Assembly (NCBI RefSeq): GCF_014649115.1
Contig: NZ_BMSK01000010.1
Span: forward strand, 1 to 64,000
Origin: Streptomyces eurythermus
GTDB taxonomy: Bacteria; Actinomycetota; Actinomycetes; Streptomycetales; Streptomycetaceae
Length of the DNA: 64,000 nt
Reading direction: 5' to 3'
Shown here piece after piece: positions 16,816-26,011 of the stretch. Each line of letters opens with the position of its first letter. Position 1 is the stretch's first letter. The position numbers and the translations under genes are program-made. The notes under the pieces are model-generated. The model was not told the origin of the DNA, searched no databases, and worked only from the letters and a program-made list of their open reading frames with translations.

Positions 16816-18737
16816 CAGTGCCGTATCTGCGTCGCCAACCGGTGCAGTCTGAGGGCCAGTTGGATCTCCAGGGCGCGGGCGGGGGTCTGCCAGTCCGGGC
16901 CCAGCAGGCGGCCCACGCGCTCCAGTCGCTGGGCCACCGTGTTCACATGGACGTGCAGCGCGTCCTTCGTACGCGCCGGGCTCATCCCGCCCTCGAAGTA
17001 GGCGTCGAGGGTGCGCACCAGTTCCGTGCCGCGCCGCTCGTCGTACGACACCACCGGGCCGATGGTCCGCTCGACGAAGCCGGCGATGTCCCGGTCGCCC
17101 GCGAGGAGCAGGCCGAGGAAGCCGAAGTCCTCGGCCGCCGCGCCGTCCCCGGCCCGGCCCAGCAGGCGCAGCGCGTCCAGGCAGCGGCGGCCCTCGGCAT
17201 AGGCGGCGGCCACGGTCTCGGGGTGCCGGGCGAGGCCGGTGACGGGTGCGGAGGCACCGACCGTGACCGGCTGGTGGACGGCGGTGCCCAGGTGGCGGGC
17301 GGTGCGGCGGGCCACGTCGGTGGCGGTGTCGCCGGCGCCGAGCGGCAGCAGCAGGACGGTGCCGCCGTCGCGGGCCGCGGCCAGCCCCCGCCGGGTGGCG
17401 GCGAGGTGGGAGGCGGCGGACCACAGCCGGCGGCGGGCCGCGGCCTCCTCGTCGGCGTCGGCCGCGGGACCGTCCAGACGCGCGGCGAGGACGACATGGG
17501 TGGCGTCCAGGTCGGCCTGGAGGCGGCCGGCGCGCTCGCGCAGCAGCCGCGGGTCCCGGTCGCGCGCGTCGAGCAGGTCGTCCAGCAGTTCGCCGCGCAC
17601 CCGCTGTTCGGCCTCGGCGGCGGAGCGGCGGGCGAGCAGCAGCAGGGAGGTGACCATCGCCGCCCGTTCCAGGGTGCGCTGGTCGACCGGGTCCAGGCCG
17701 GGGTGGCCGCGCAGAACCAGGGCGCCGAGGAGTTCGCCGCCCGCGGCCACGGCGGCGATCCAGTCCTTGCCGTGCCGTACGGCGTGTCCCTCGGCGCGGG
17801 ACGCCTCCAGCGCCTCGGCCGGTGCCGTGTCGGCCTCGGTGAACGTCACGGTGCCGTCGAGGACCTGGGAGACGGCGGCGGCCACGTCGTGCACCCCGCC
17901 GCCGCGCAGCACGAGTTCGGCGAGCCGGTCGTGGACCTCCGACGCACGCTCGATGACGGCGCTGCGGTCCCGGATGATCTCGTTGGCGCGCTCCAGGCCG
18001 GCCAGGGCGGAGCGGGTCTCGGTGAGCAGGTTGGCGGTGTCGATGGCCGCTGCGGCGAGCGCGGCGAAGGAGCCGAGCAGGGCGATCTGCTCGCGTTCGA
18101 AGACCCGCGCCCGCCGGTCCGCCGCGAACAGGACGCCGATCACGTGCGGGCCGAGCATCAGGGGTACGCCCAGGATGGCGACCAGGCCCTCGTCGCGGAC
18201 GCCGGCGTCGATGGTGCGGGTGTGCTGGAAGCGGCCGTCCTCGAAGTAGTCGTCGGTGACGTACGGCCGCGCGGTCTGGGCGACGAGTCCGCCGAGCCCC
18301 TCCCCCATGCCGAGGCGCAGTTGCTGGAAGCGTGCGGAGACGGAGCCCTCGGTGACCCGCATGTAGGTGTCGCCGCGGGCCGGGTCGTTGAGGCTGAGGT
18401 AGGCGACGTCCGTGCCGAGCAGGGAGCGGGCGCGCTGCACGATCGCCTGGAGGACGGCGTCCACGTCGCGCAGTCCGGCGAGGTCGTGGGCGGTCTCGAA
18501 GAGCGCCGAGAGCTCCGCCTCGCGCCGCCGCCGGCCCTCCAGTTCGGCGCGCACGCGCAGGGCGAGCAGCCGGGCCTCCTCCAGCGCGGCGATCCGGCAG
18601 GCCGGCTCGGCGGCGGCTCTGGCGCGCAGGACGGGCTGCTCGAAGGCCTCCACGGAGGCGTCGCGGGCGAGCAGGTCGAGGTACGGCGCCTCGGCGCTGC
18701 CGGTGGCCGGCTGGAGGTGATCGCGGGACATGGTCAC
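16815..18737 (-). CDS. GAF-domain PucR/CdaR-type transcriptional regulator
   Basis: A 640-aa protein. Residues about 75-215 form a GAF sensor domain (ELSALFETAHDLAGL, then AYLSLNDPARGDTYMRVTEG and VIGVLFAADRRARVF). A linker and a CdaR-like GGDEF-related region follow. The C-terminal PucR helix-turn-helix is at about 580-635 (YFEGGMSPARTKDALHVHVN, TVAQRLERVGRLLGPDW, LEIQLALRLHRL). Such proteins usually activate or repress adjacent catabolic genes. It is flanked by an MHS transporter and 3-hydroxybutyrate dehydrogenase, its likely targets. The start may be GTG 18737 or ATG 18731. Confidence 0.85.
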   Translation of the reverse strand: MTMSRDHLQPATGSAEAPYLDLLARDASVEAFEQPVLRARAAAEPACRIAALEEARLLALRVRAELEGRRRREAELSALFETAHDLAGLRDVDAVLQAIVQRARSLLGTDVAYLSLNDPARGDTYMRVTEGSVSARFQQLRLGMGEGLGGLVAQTARPYVTDDYFEDGRFQHTRTIDAGVRDEGLVAILGVPLMLGPHVIGVLFAADRRARVFEREQIALLGSFAALAAAAIDTANLLTETRSALAGLERANEIIRDRSAVIERASEVHDRLAELVLRGGGVHDVAAAVSQVLDGTVTFTEADTAPAEALEASRAEGHAVRHGKDWIAAVAAGGELLGALVLRGHPGLDPVDQRTLERAAMVTSLLLLARRSAAEAEQRVRGELLDDLLDARDRDPRLLRERAGRLQADLDATHVVLAARLDGPAADADEEAAARRRLWSAASHLAATRRGLAAARDGGTVLLLPLGAGDTATDVARRTARHLGTAVHQPVTVGASAPVTGLARHPETVAAAYAEGRRCLDALRLLGRAGDGAAAEDFGFLGLLLAGDRDIAGFVERTIGPVVSYDERRGTELVRTLDAYFEGGMSPARTKDALHVHVNTVAQRLERVGRLLGPDWQTPARALEIQLALRLHRLATQIRH

Positions 18738-18804
18738 AGGATTCCGTATCGGCCACCGGTCCGGCAGGCCTGTGGATAACTCCGGGGGCCGGTGGTGGCG
18801 CTGG

Positions 18805-19695
18805 TCAGTGGGCCGTCCACCCGCCGTCCAGGACGAGTGAGGTACCGGTGACGAAGGACGCCTGCGGGCCGCACAGATAGGCCACGGCCTCGGCGACCTC
18901 CTCGGGCTCGATGAGCCGGCGCAGGGCGCTGTCCTTCAGCAGCACCTCGGACACCACCCGGTCCTCGGGGATGCCGTGTGCCCGTGCCTGGTCGGCGATC
19001 TGCTTCTCGACCAGTGGTGTGCGCACATAGGCGGGGTTCACACAGTTCGAGGTCACACCATGGGCGGCGCCCTCCAGCGCGGCCGTCTTGGACAGCCCTT
19101 CGAGACCATGTTTGGCGGCCACATAGGCGGCCTTGAAGGCAGAGGCGCGCAGACCATGGACGGAGGACACATTGACGATCCGGCCCCAGCCTTGCGCGTA
19201 CATGTGCGGGAGGGCGCCGCGGATGAGGCGGAAGGGTGCCTCCAGCATCACGGTCAGCACCGTGTGGAACACCTCGGGCGGGAACTCCTCGATGGGCCGT
19301 ACCAGTTGCAGCCCGGCGTTGTTGACCAGCACGTCGACGCCGACGGCGGCGCGTTCGGCGGCGTCCAGGTCGGTGAGGTCCACGACCACCGGTACGACGG
19401 TGCCCGCGAGGTCGCCGGCCCGCTCCGCCTCCCGGGCCAGCCCGTCCAGACCGGCCGCGTCCCGGTCGACGGCGCGCACCTCGGCCCCGGCGGCGGCCAG
19501 CCGCAGCGCGCAGGCACGGCCGATACCGCTGGCGGCTCCGGTGACGAGCGCGGTCCGGCCGCCGAGGTCGAGGGCGAGGGTCCCCGGCCGGGGTCCGGGA
19601 CCGGGCACGGGGGCGGAAGCCGACGACGCGGCGGAACCGGACGGCGCGGCGGGACCGGACAGGTCGGCGGCGGGCAGGGGGGTGGGCGAGGTCAT
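18805..19695 (-). CDS. bdhA: 3-hydroxybutyrate dehydrogenase
   Basis: A short-chain dehydrogenase of 296 aa that oxidises (R)-3-hydroxybutyrate to acetoacetate with NAD+. Family features: the nucleotide-binding TGAASGIG, NNAG, the catalytic VSSVHG...YVAAKHG block with Tyr191 and Lys195, and the NPAYVRTPLVEKQIADQA segment characteristic of 3-hydroxybutyrate dehydrogenases. The N-terminal 35 residues are a low-complexity Ala/Pro/Gly extension of uncertain value, so a later start is possible. It lies next to the PucR regulator and MHS transporter; together they may form a hydroxybutyrate or ketone-body utilisation unit. Confidence 0.85.
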   Translation of the reverse strand: MTSPTPLPAADLSGPAAPSGSAASSASAPVPGPGPRPGTLALDLGGRTALVTGAASGIGRACALRLAAAGAEVRAVDRDAAGLDGLAREAERAGDLAGTVVPVVVDLTDLDAAERAAVGVDVLVNNAGLQLVRPIEEFPPEVFHTVLTVMLEAPFRLIRGALPHMYAQGWGRIVNVSSVHGLRASAFKAAYVAAKHGLEGLSKTAALEGAAHGVTSNCVNPAYVRTPLVEKQIADQARAHGIPEDRVVSEVLLKDSALRRLIEPEEVAEAVAYLCGPQASFVTGTSLVLDGGWTAH

Positions 19696-19749
19696 ATGCC
19701 GACCCTAAGGGGGAGCCCACCCTCACCACATATGGTCACCACCCATACT

Positions 19750-20229
19750 TCAGCCTGCGGTCATAGGGTCGAACCATGTGGGTGCATCAGACATGGCCTG
19801 CTTGATCCGGAAGAGGCCGAACTCGTCCAGCGGGGGCAGGGCGTCCACCGCGAACCAGCCGACCTCCAACGACTCGTCGTCGTTGACCCGGGCCTCGCCG
19901 CCCACCGCCCGGCAGCGCATGGTGATGTCCATGTACTGGCAGACGTCGCCGTTGGGGTAGGTGACCGGCGGCAGCGCCTGGACCAGGACCATCCGCTCGG
20001 CCACACAGTGCACCGCCGTCTCCTCGAAGACCTCCCGCACCGCACAGGCCGCGGGCTGCTCGCCCGGCTCCGGGATGCCGCCGATCACCGCCCACTTGCG
20101 CGTGTCCGTCCGCCGGCCGAGCAGCACCCTGCCGTCGTCGTCGAAGACGATCGCGGTGACCCCGGGCAGCCAGATCAGTTGCTGCCCGGCGGAGGCCCTG
20201 AGCGCGCGGAGGAATTCGGGAGTAGCCAT
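19750..20229 (-). CDS. Nudix hydrolase
   Basis: A 159-aa single-domain protein. The Nudix box is complete: GIPEPGEQPAACAVREVFEETAV (G-x5-E-x7-REV-x-EE). It begins MATPEFLRALRASAGQQLIWLPGVTAIVFD, a pattern typical of actinobacterial Nudix proteins of unknown substrate. It likely cleaves a nucleoside diphosphate derivative. It sits alone between bdhA and lnt; no operon partner is clear. Confidence 0.85.
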   Translation of the reverse strand: MATPEFLRALRASAGQQLIWLPGVTAIVFDDDGRVLLGRRTDTRKWAVIGGIPEPGEQPAACAVREVFEETAVHCVAERMVLVQALPPVTYPNGDVCQYMDITMRCRAVGGEARVNDDESLEVGWFAVDALPPLDEFGLFRIKQAMSDAPTWFDPMTAG

Positions 20230-20308
20230 GCCCCGACCCTAACGGGCGGAGCCCGGCGCCCCGCCGGTTCCCGGGGTCGTATGACGGTCGTACCGGCGGA
20301 GCGCGGGG

Positions 20309-21928
20309 CTACGCGGCGGCGCCGCGCCGTGCGCGGAGGCCGGAGCCGATCGCCCAGCCGATCCCGCCCGCGGCGACCAGCACCAGTGCCAGCTCCGGGA
20401 GGACGCCCAGTTCGGTGGCGGGCGTCGTGGACGTGCGCAGCGGCACCTTCTGCACCAGGTAGGCGGGCACGAACATGCCGGTCCTCTGTGTGATCCGGCC
20501 GTCGGGCAGGATGACCGCGCTGACCCCGCTGGTCACCGGCACGGTCACGGTGCGGCTGTGCTCGACGGCGCGGATACGGGACATGGCGAGCTGCTGGTAG
20601 GTCATCTCGCTGCGGTCGAAGGTGGCATTGTTGCTGGGCACGGAGATCATCTCCGCGCCGTGCGTCACCGTGTCCCGCACGGCCCAGTCGAACGCGGCCT
20701 CGTAGCAGGTGGCCAGGCCCACCTTGGTCCCGGCGATGTCGAACACGCCCGGCTCGGTGCCCCGGCTGAAGTCCTGGCGGGCCATCTCGGTCCAGCTCTT
20801 GTTGATGGCGCCGACGAGCGAGCGCAGCGGCAGGAACTCGCCGAAGGGCTGGATCTGCCGCTTGTCATAGGTCTGCGTCGGTCCCTTGGCCGGGTCCCAG
20901 AGGATCTGCTCGTTGAGCAGCTTGCCGTCCCGCTCCACCACACCGCCGACGGAGACGGGCACCCCGATGTCCTTGGCCGCCTGCTCGATGACGGCGGCGG
21001 CGTCGGGATACTCGAAGGGGTCGATGTCGGAGGAGTTCTCCGGCCACAGGACGAAGTCGGGCTTGGCCGCCTTGCCCGAGCGGACGTCGGCGGCGAGCTT
21101 GTGCGTCTCGCGCGCGTGGTAGTCGAGCACGGCCCGCCGCTGGGCGTTGAACTCCAGCCCGGCGCGCGGCACATTGCCCTGGATCACCGCCACGGTGGCG
21201 GTGCCGTTCTCCGCCTTGTCGCTCACCAGCGCGCGGGCCGCGACCGCGCCCGCCACCGGTACGGTCACGCTCAGCAGCGCGGCGGTCGCGGCGGCCCGGC
21301 GTACGGTCCGGTTCCGGCGCCGCTCGAGAAGCAGCCGCCCGGCCTCGTACAGCCCGAAACCGCACAGGACGACCGCGAAGCCGAGCACGGGGGTGCCGCC
21401 CACCGCGGCGAGCGGCAGGAAGACGCCGTCCGCCTGGCCGAAGGCGATCTTGCCCCACGGAAAGCCGCCGAAGGGCACGCGCGCGCGGGCCGCCTCGCCC
21501 GCCGTCCACAGGGCGGCGGCCCACACCGGCCAGGCGGGCAGCCTGGAGACGGCGGCGATGCCGGCACCGGCCAGGGCGACGAAGACCGCCTCGGCGGCGA
21601 CCAGGGCCAGCCAGGGCAGGGGACCGACCTCCACGCTGGTCCACACCAGCAGCGGCAGCAGGAAACCCAGCCCGAAGAGGTAGCCGAGGCCGAGCGCGGC
21701 CTTCCAGCTCCGGCCGCGCAACACCCAGGCGAACCCGGCGAACGCGGGCAGGGCCAGCCACCACAGGGTCCGCGGCGGGAAGCTGACGTAGAGCAGCACT
21801 CCGCAGAGCACGGCGGCGGCGGCCGGGGCCAGGCGCAGCAATCGGCCACGGCGCGCGGCGGACGCCGGGCGCGGCTCCAGCTGGTCCGGCTGGTCCGGCT
21901 GGTCCACGGAGGTTGCGGTGACGGTCAC
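20309..21928 (-). CDS. lnt: Apolipoprotein N-acyltransferase
   Basis: A 539-aa membrane enzyme that adds the third acyl chain to the lipoprotein N-terminal cysteine. An N-terminal block of about seven membrane helices (residues 28-235) is followed by an extracytoplasmic nitrilase domain with the expected triad: Glu297 in LWPENSSD, Lys356 in YDKRQIQPFGEF and Cys408 in GLATCYEA. A final membrane helix lies near residue 520. The start is GTG at 21928. The protein has the normal family length and all three residues, so it should be active. Confidence 0.92.
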   Translation of the reverse strand: MTVTATSVDQPDQPDQLEPRPASAARRGRLLRLAPAAAAVLCGVLLYVSFPPRTLWWLALPAFAGFAWVLRGRSWKAALGLGYLFGLGFLLPLLVWTSVEVGPLPWLALVAAEAVFVALAGAGIAAVSRLPAWPVWAAALWTAGEAARARVPFGGFPWGKIAFGQADGVFLPLAAVGGTPVLGFAVVLCGFGLYEAGRLLLERRRNRTVRRAAATAALLSVTVPVAGAVAARALVSDKAENGTATVAVIQGNVPRAGLEFNAQRRAVLDYHARETHKLAADVRSGKAAKPDFVLWPENSSDIDPFEYPDAAAVIEQAAKDIGVPVSVGGVVERDGKLLNEQILWDPAKGPTQTYDKRQIQPFGEFLPLRSLVGAINKSWTEMARQDFSRGTEPGVFDIAGTKVGLATCYEAAFDWAVRDTVTHGAEMISVPSNNATFDRSEMTYQQLAMSRIRAVEHSRTVTVPVTSGVSAVILPDGRITQRTGMFVPAYLVQKVPLRTSTTPATELGVLPELALVLVAAGGIGWAIGSGLRARRGAAA

Positions 21929-22310
21929 CCGGGTGAGTGTACGGCGGCCGCCGCCACCGCCGACAGCACGGTCCGGCGCCGGTCCGCAGGAGATCGTCGC
22001 TGGTGGCGGGCCGTTCGCGGGGAGATACGGCCGGGCGCCCGGCCGGGTTTCCCCGCGTCGGCGCGGCCGGGTGCCCGCCCGCCGGGCCGTGCCGGGGCGG
22101 GCGCCGGACCAGTGGAATCATGCCGATCCTGCGCGTACCGCCCACAAAACGGTCCACAGCCGTTACGGTGTGCCCAGCCTCGGCGGCCCGGCCGGAAACC
22201 GGCCCGCGGCCGGGGCCTGCCAAGGTCGGGGGACCGGGTACGAGGGGCGACGGGTGGGGTCGACGGGGACGCAGTCCGCGGCCGGTACGTGCGGCGCGGA
22301 TGCCTGTGGC
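21929..22310. other. Intergenic region upstream of lnt and a divergent membrane gene
   Basis: About 380 bp with no convincing gene. It is extremely GC-rich and contains long open frames on both strands typical of non-coding Streptomyces DNA. It must hold the promoters of lnt (minus) and the membrane protein (plus), but I could not pick a clear -35/-10 pair. Confidence 0.4.
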
Positions 22311-23291
22311 ATGCGAAGAAACGTTTCCGACGGGACGGGCATGATCCTGTTGGGAGCCTGTGCGGCGTGGTCGCTGATCACCGCGGCGGCCCGGGGCGGG
22401 CGGCCGGAGGGCATGCTGCTCGCGGTGCTCGCCCTGGCCGCCGGGTACGCCGCGGGCCGGGTCTCCGGCGCGCTGCTGCCGGTGGCCGCGCCCTGCGTCG
22501 GAGCGGCGGCGGGGCTGGGGCTGGCGGTGGCGCTGCCCGGGCTCTCCCCCGGTCCCTGGTACGCCGGTCCGCTCGGGCCCGCCGGCGGCACGGCCGCGCT
22601 GCTGGCGCTGGCCACCGGGGCCGCGTGCTGTGCCGCCCGGGCGACGCGCGTACCGGCGCTCCGGACCGGGCTGGCGGCGCTGGCCTGCGCCACCGTGCCG
22701 GCCGGGCTGGCGCTGGGGTCGGCGGCCGGGTGCGTGGCCGGCGGGGCCGTCCTGCTGTGTGCGCTGGCCGCGGGCTCGGCGCACGGCCGGGGCAGGTGGC
22801 TGGCGGGGCTGGCCGTGGCGGCGGGCGTGGTGACGGCGGCGCTCTGGGCGGTCGCGGCGGGCGCGCTGCCCGACGGGCTCGCCGGGGCGCTGGGCGGCTG
22901 GTTCCCCGCCCACCGGGTGCCGCAGTGGCAGGACGCCCTGCGACTGGCGGACCAGCACCTGGGGCTGGGCGTCGGCCCCGGCCGGTTCGGTGAGCTGGGC
23001 GACGTCGGCGGGACGCTGCCGGCCGACGGCAGACCGCACTCGGCGCCGTTGCAGCAGGCGGCCGAACAGGGCCTGGTAGGGGTGTCGCTGCTGGCGGCCG
23101 TGTTCTGCTGGATCCTGTACGCGCTGTGGCGCAGCGCGCGCCCCACGCCGGTCGCCCTGACCGCGGGCGCGGCCCTGACGGCGCTGGCCGCGCTCGCCTC
23201 GGTGAGCAACGCGCTGAGCTTCACCCCGGTGACGGCGGGCGCCGGCCTCCTGGCGGGCTGGGCCACGGCCCGGCCGTGGTCGGCGGCCTAG
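22311..23291 (+). CDS. Polytopic membrane protein, O-antigen-ligase-like
   Basis: About 326 aa with roughly nine predicted hydrophobic segments. The C-terminal part carries a pattern typical of O-antigen ligase/polymerase proteins: a large loop with HRVPQWQDALRL, then LGLGVGPGRFGEL and HSAPLQQAAEQGLVGVSL. These recall the Wzy/WaaL W..A......P..G.G.G.F...H....E.G..G arrangement. The start is ATG 22311 or ATG 22341; the latter has GGGAC closer by. A role in surface glycan transfer is possible but no other glycan gene is adjacent except the glycosyltransferase at 24785. Confidence 0.7.
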   Translation: MRRNVSDGTGMILLGACAAWSLITAAARGGRPEGMLLAVLALAAGYAAGRVSGALLPVAAPCVGAAAGLGLAVALPGLSPGPWYAGPLGPAGGTAALLALATGAACCAARATRVPALRTGLAALACATVPAGLALGSAAGCVAGGAVLLCALAAGSAHGRGRWLAGLAVAAGVVTAALWAVAAGALPDGLAGALGGWFPAHRVPQWQDALRLADQHLGLGVGPGRFGELGDVGGTLPADGRPHSAPLQQAAEQGLVGVSLLAAVFCWILYALWRSARPTPVALTAGAALTALAALASVSNALSFTPVTAGAGLLAGWATARPWSAA

Positions 23292-23316
23292 TCATACCGG
23301 GGAGACCGGGCGGGCT

Positions 23317-23859
23317 CTAGCCGGCCGTTCCCGGCCTGATCGTGCGCAGGCGGTCGCGGATGAGCCGGACCGCGGACTCCGCGTTGTCCACGGTGATCGT
23401 GAACGTGTGGCCGTCCCACAGGCGCAGCACGATGCCCTCGCCGCGGCGGACGACGACGGCGGTGCCCTTCTCGGGGAGCCAGCGGTAGCCCCAGCCGCCC
23501 CAGTGCCGGGGGGTGACATGGGCGGTGAAGTCGGCGCCGGCCACGTGCGAGAGCGGGATGCGGCGGCGCGGCAGCCCCATGTGTCCGCAGCGCACTTCCA
23601 GGCACTCGCGGTCGAGTTTGAGGTCGACGTGTACGAAGGCGAGCGTGCCGAAGAGCACCAGCAGACCGGCCGCGATGCAGCCGACGACGGACATCACCAG
23701 CGCGGCGATGCCGGACGTCCAGGCCGAGTCCACGGCCAGCGCGATGCCGAGCGCCAGGCAGGCGGCTCCGACGAGCGCGAACAGCCACTGCACCCGGTTG
23801 GTGGCGCGTCCCTTCCAGACCGGGGGAAGCGTTCCGTCGGCGTCGGGGTGGTCCCTCAT
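23317..23859 (-). CDS. Membrane protein with PH-like cytoplasmic domain
   Basis: A 180-aa protein. Two hydrophobic helices (about residues 23-47 and 53-78) are followed by a beta-rich segment (DLKLDRECLEVRCGHMGLPR through DNAESAVRLIRDRL), resembling bacterial PH-like domains of actinobacterial two-helix membrane proteins. Function unknown. It is convergent with the preceding O-antigen-ligase-like gene, the two stops 25 bp apart. Confidence 0.7.
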   Translation of the reverse strand: MRDHPDADGTLPPVWKGRATNRVQWLFALVGAACLALGIALAVDSAWTSGIAALVMSVVGCIAAGLLVLFGTLAFVHVDLKLDRECLEVRCGHMGLPRRRIPLSHVAGADFTAHVTPRHWGGWGYRWLPEKGTAVVVRRGEGIVLRLWDGHTFTITVDNAESAVRLIRDRLRTIRPGTAG

Positions 23860-23940
23860 GTGTACGAGGTTACCCGGATTTCGCCGTCCGGAGAGGGCGT
23901 AGCGCGCCGCGGGCGGCCGGGCGGTGTCCGTACGCGCCGG

Positions 23941-24726
23941 TCAGCGGACCGGGCTGACGGCGCGCAGGAAGCGGCCTTCGTCGTAGGACAGCGCCGTGTC
24001 CGGGAGGGTCGCCTCGCGGCCGCTCAGCAGCACGGTGAGGGTGGTGTCGGCGGCGGCCTCCGGGGCCGGTTCCACGCCGATCCGGCGCAGCGCCTGGGCG
24101 GCCACCGCCCCGGCGGTGCCGTGCAGGACCAGCGGCGGGCGGCCGGGGCGCTGGACGGCCGCGCGGATCCGCTCCGCGACCAGCTCGTAGTTGGTGCAGC
24201 CCAGGACGAGCGTGGTCACGTCGTCCGGGGTGCGAGCGGCGGCCGAGGCGATCGCGGCGTCGATCGCCTCGTCGTCGGCGTGGTGCACGGCGTCCGCGAG
24301 GCCGGGGCACGCCACCTCGGCGACGGCCACGCCGTCGGCGAACCGCTCGATCAGGCCGCGCTGGTAGGCGCTGCCCGTGGTGGCCGGGGTCGCCCAGATC
24401 GCGACGGGACCGCCGCCCGCGGCGGCCGGCTTGATCGCGGGTACGGTCCCGATGATCGGCAGCCGCGGCTCGAACCGCGCCCGCATCGCCGGCAGGGAGT
24501 GCACGGAGGCGGTGTTGCACGCGACGATCAGGACATCGGGCTCGTGCGCGGCGGCGGCCTCGGCCACGGCGATGGCCCGCTCGGTGATGTCTTCGGGAGT
24601 GCGCGGTCCCCAGGGCATGCCGTCCGGGTCCCAGGACAGCACCAGATCCGCGTCGGGCCGCAGCCGGCGTACCGCGGCGGCGGCGGGGAGCAGGCCGATT
24701 CCGGAGTCCATGAGCGCGATCTTCAC
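23941..24726 (-). CDS. Aspartate/glutamate racemase-like protein, divergent
   Basis: A 261-aa member of the Asp/Glu racemase superfamily. Both catalytic cysteines are in place, in VACNTAS (about residue 74) and LGCTNYE (about residue 181). The substrate-binding DSG motif is present as MDSGIGLLPA. However, canonical MurI motifs are altered: the GDTAR-PYG loop reads WDPDGMPWGPRT, and GCTHYP reads GCTNYE. It is therefore unlikely to be the housekeeping glutamate racemase and may act on another amino acid or hydantoin-like substrate. The start is GTG 24726; the divergent glycosyltransferase gene begins 58 bp away. Confidence 0.75.
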   Translation of the reverse strand: MKIALMDSGIGLLPAAAAVRRLRPDADLVLSWDPDGMPWGPRTPEDITERAIAVAEAAAAHEPDVLIVACNTASVHSLPAMRARFEPRLPIIGTVPAIKPAAAGGGPVAIWATPATTGSAYQRGLIERFADGVAVAEVACPGLADAVHHADDEAIDAAIASAAARTPDDVTTLVLGCTNYELVAERIRAAVQRPGRPPLVLHGTAGAVAAQALRRIGVEPAPEAAADTTLTVLLSGREATLPDTALSYDEGRFLRAVSPVR

Positions 24727-24784
24727 CCGGCCACGATAGACGATGCCCTCTCCCGGGCCCCGTCGGGTGGGGCAGACTGCCGCC

Positions 24785-25960
24785 GTGAACGCGTACTTGT
24801 GGATCACCGTCGTATCACTGGCCGCCTGGGGCTGGCTGCTGCTCGGCCAGGGCTTCTTCTGGCGCACGGACGTCCGGCTGCCGCCGCGCCGGGAACCGGA
24901 CGCGTGGCCGTCGGTCTGCGTGGTCGTACCGGCCCGGGACGAGGCCGCCGTGCTGCCGGACAGCCTGCCGTCGCTGCTGGCGCAGGACTATCCGGGGCGG
25001 GCCGAGGTCTTCCTGGTGGACGACGGCAGCACGGACGGCACCGGGGAGCTGGCCCGCGAGCTGTCCCGGCGGCTCGGCGGGCTGCCGCTGACGGTGGACT
25101 CGCCCGGTGAACCGCCGGCGGGCTGGACGGGCAAGCTGTGGGCGGTGCGGTACGGCATCGGGCTGGCACGCGCGCGCGACCCGGAGTATCTGCTGCTGAC
25201 GGACGCGGACATCGCGCACGCGCCGGACAGCCTGCGCGAGCTGGTGGCGGCGGCGGGGGCGGGCGGCTTCGACGTCGTGTCGCAGATGGCGCGGCTGCGG
25301 GTGGCGAGCCTGTGGGAGCGGCTGGTGGTGCCGGCCTTCGTGTACTTCTTCGCGCAGCTGTATCCCTTCCGGTGGATCGGCCGGAGGGGCTCGCGTACGG
25401 CCGCGGCGGCGGGCGGCTGTGTGCTGCTGCGCGCGGGGATGGCGGAGGAGGCGCGCATCCCGGACGCCATCCGGCACGCCGTGATCGACGACGTGGCGCT
25501 GGCGCGCGCGGTGAAGGGCGCGGGCGGCCGCGTCTGGCTCGGGCTGGCCGACCGGGTGGACAGCGTGCGGCCCTATCCGAAGCTGGGCGACCTGTGGCGG
25601 ATGGTCTCGCGCAGCGCGTACGCCCAGCTGCGGCACAACCCCCTGCTGCTCCTCGGTACGGTCGCCGGGCTGGCGCTGGTGTACCTGGTGCCGCCGGCCG
25701 CCGTGGCCGTGGGCGCGGCCGGCGGCGACGCGGCGACGGCGCTGGCCGGGGCGGTGGCGTGGGCGGTGATGGCGGGCACGTATCTGCCGATGCTGCGCTA
25801 TTACGGGCAGCCGCCGTGGCTCGCGCCGCTGCTGCCGTTCACCGCGTTCCTGTACCTGCTGATGACGGTCGACTCCGCCGTGCAGCACTACCGCGGGCGC
25901 GGGGCCGCCTGGAAGGGCCGTACCTACTCCCGCCCGGACGCCGTGCCCGACGAGAGCTGA
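24785..25960 (+). CDS. HpnB-like membrane glycosyltransferase (GT2)
   Basis: A 391-aa protein with an N-terminal membrane helix, a GT-A domain and C-terminal helices. GT2 motifs: CVVVPARDEAAVLPDSL, FLVDDGSTDGT, LLLTDADIAH (DxD), and the acceptor-site VIDDVALARAVK. The RPYPKLGDLWRMVSRSAYAQ segment matches hopene-associated HpnB glycosyltransferases. No hopanoid synthesis gene lies in this window, so the hopanoid link is only by family. The start is GTG at 24785. Confidence 0.82.
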   Translation: MNAYLWITVVSLAAWGWLLLGQGFFWRTDVRLPPRREPDAWPSVCVVVPARDEAAVLPDSLPSLLAQDYPGRAEVFLVDDGSTDGTGELARELSRRLGGLPLTVDSPGEPPAGWTGKLWAVRYGIGLARARDPEYLLLTDADIAHAPDSLRELVAAAGAGGFDVVSQMARLRVASLWERLVVPAFVYFFAQLYPFRWIGRRGSRTAAAAGGCVLLRAGMAEEARIPDAIRHAVIDDVALARAVKGAGGRVWLGLADRVDSVRPYPKLGDLWRMVSRSAYAQLRHNPLLLLGTVAGLALVYLVPPAAVAVGAAGGDAATALAGAVAWAVMAGTYLPMLRYYGQPPWLAPLLPFTAFLYLLMTVDSAVQHYRGRGAAWKGRTYSRPDAVPDES

Positions 25961-26011
25961 GCCCGGCCGGGTGGGGCCGGGTCGTTCGCGGTCCGGCCGG
26001 CCGTCGCCGGG

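Noticed and set aside
15286..18756. 1156-codon minus-strand and 994-codon plus-strand open frames over the transporter and PucR genes
   Set aside because: Both are shadows of the true frames; low-complexity Arg/Gly-rich composition and no motifs.
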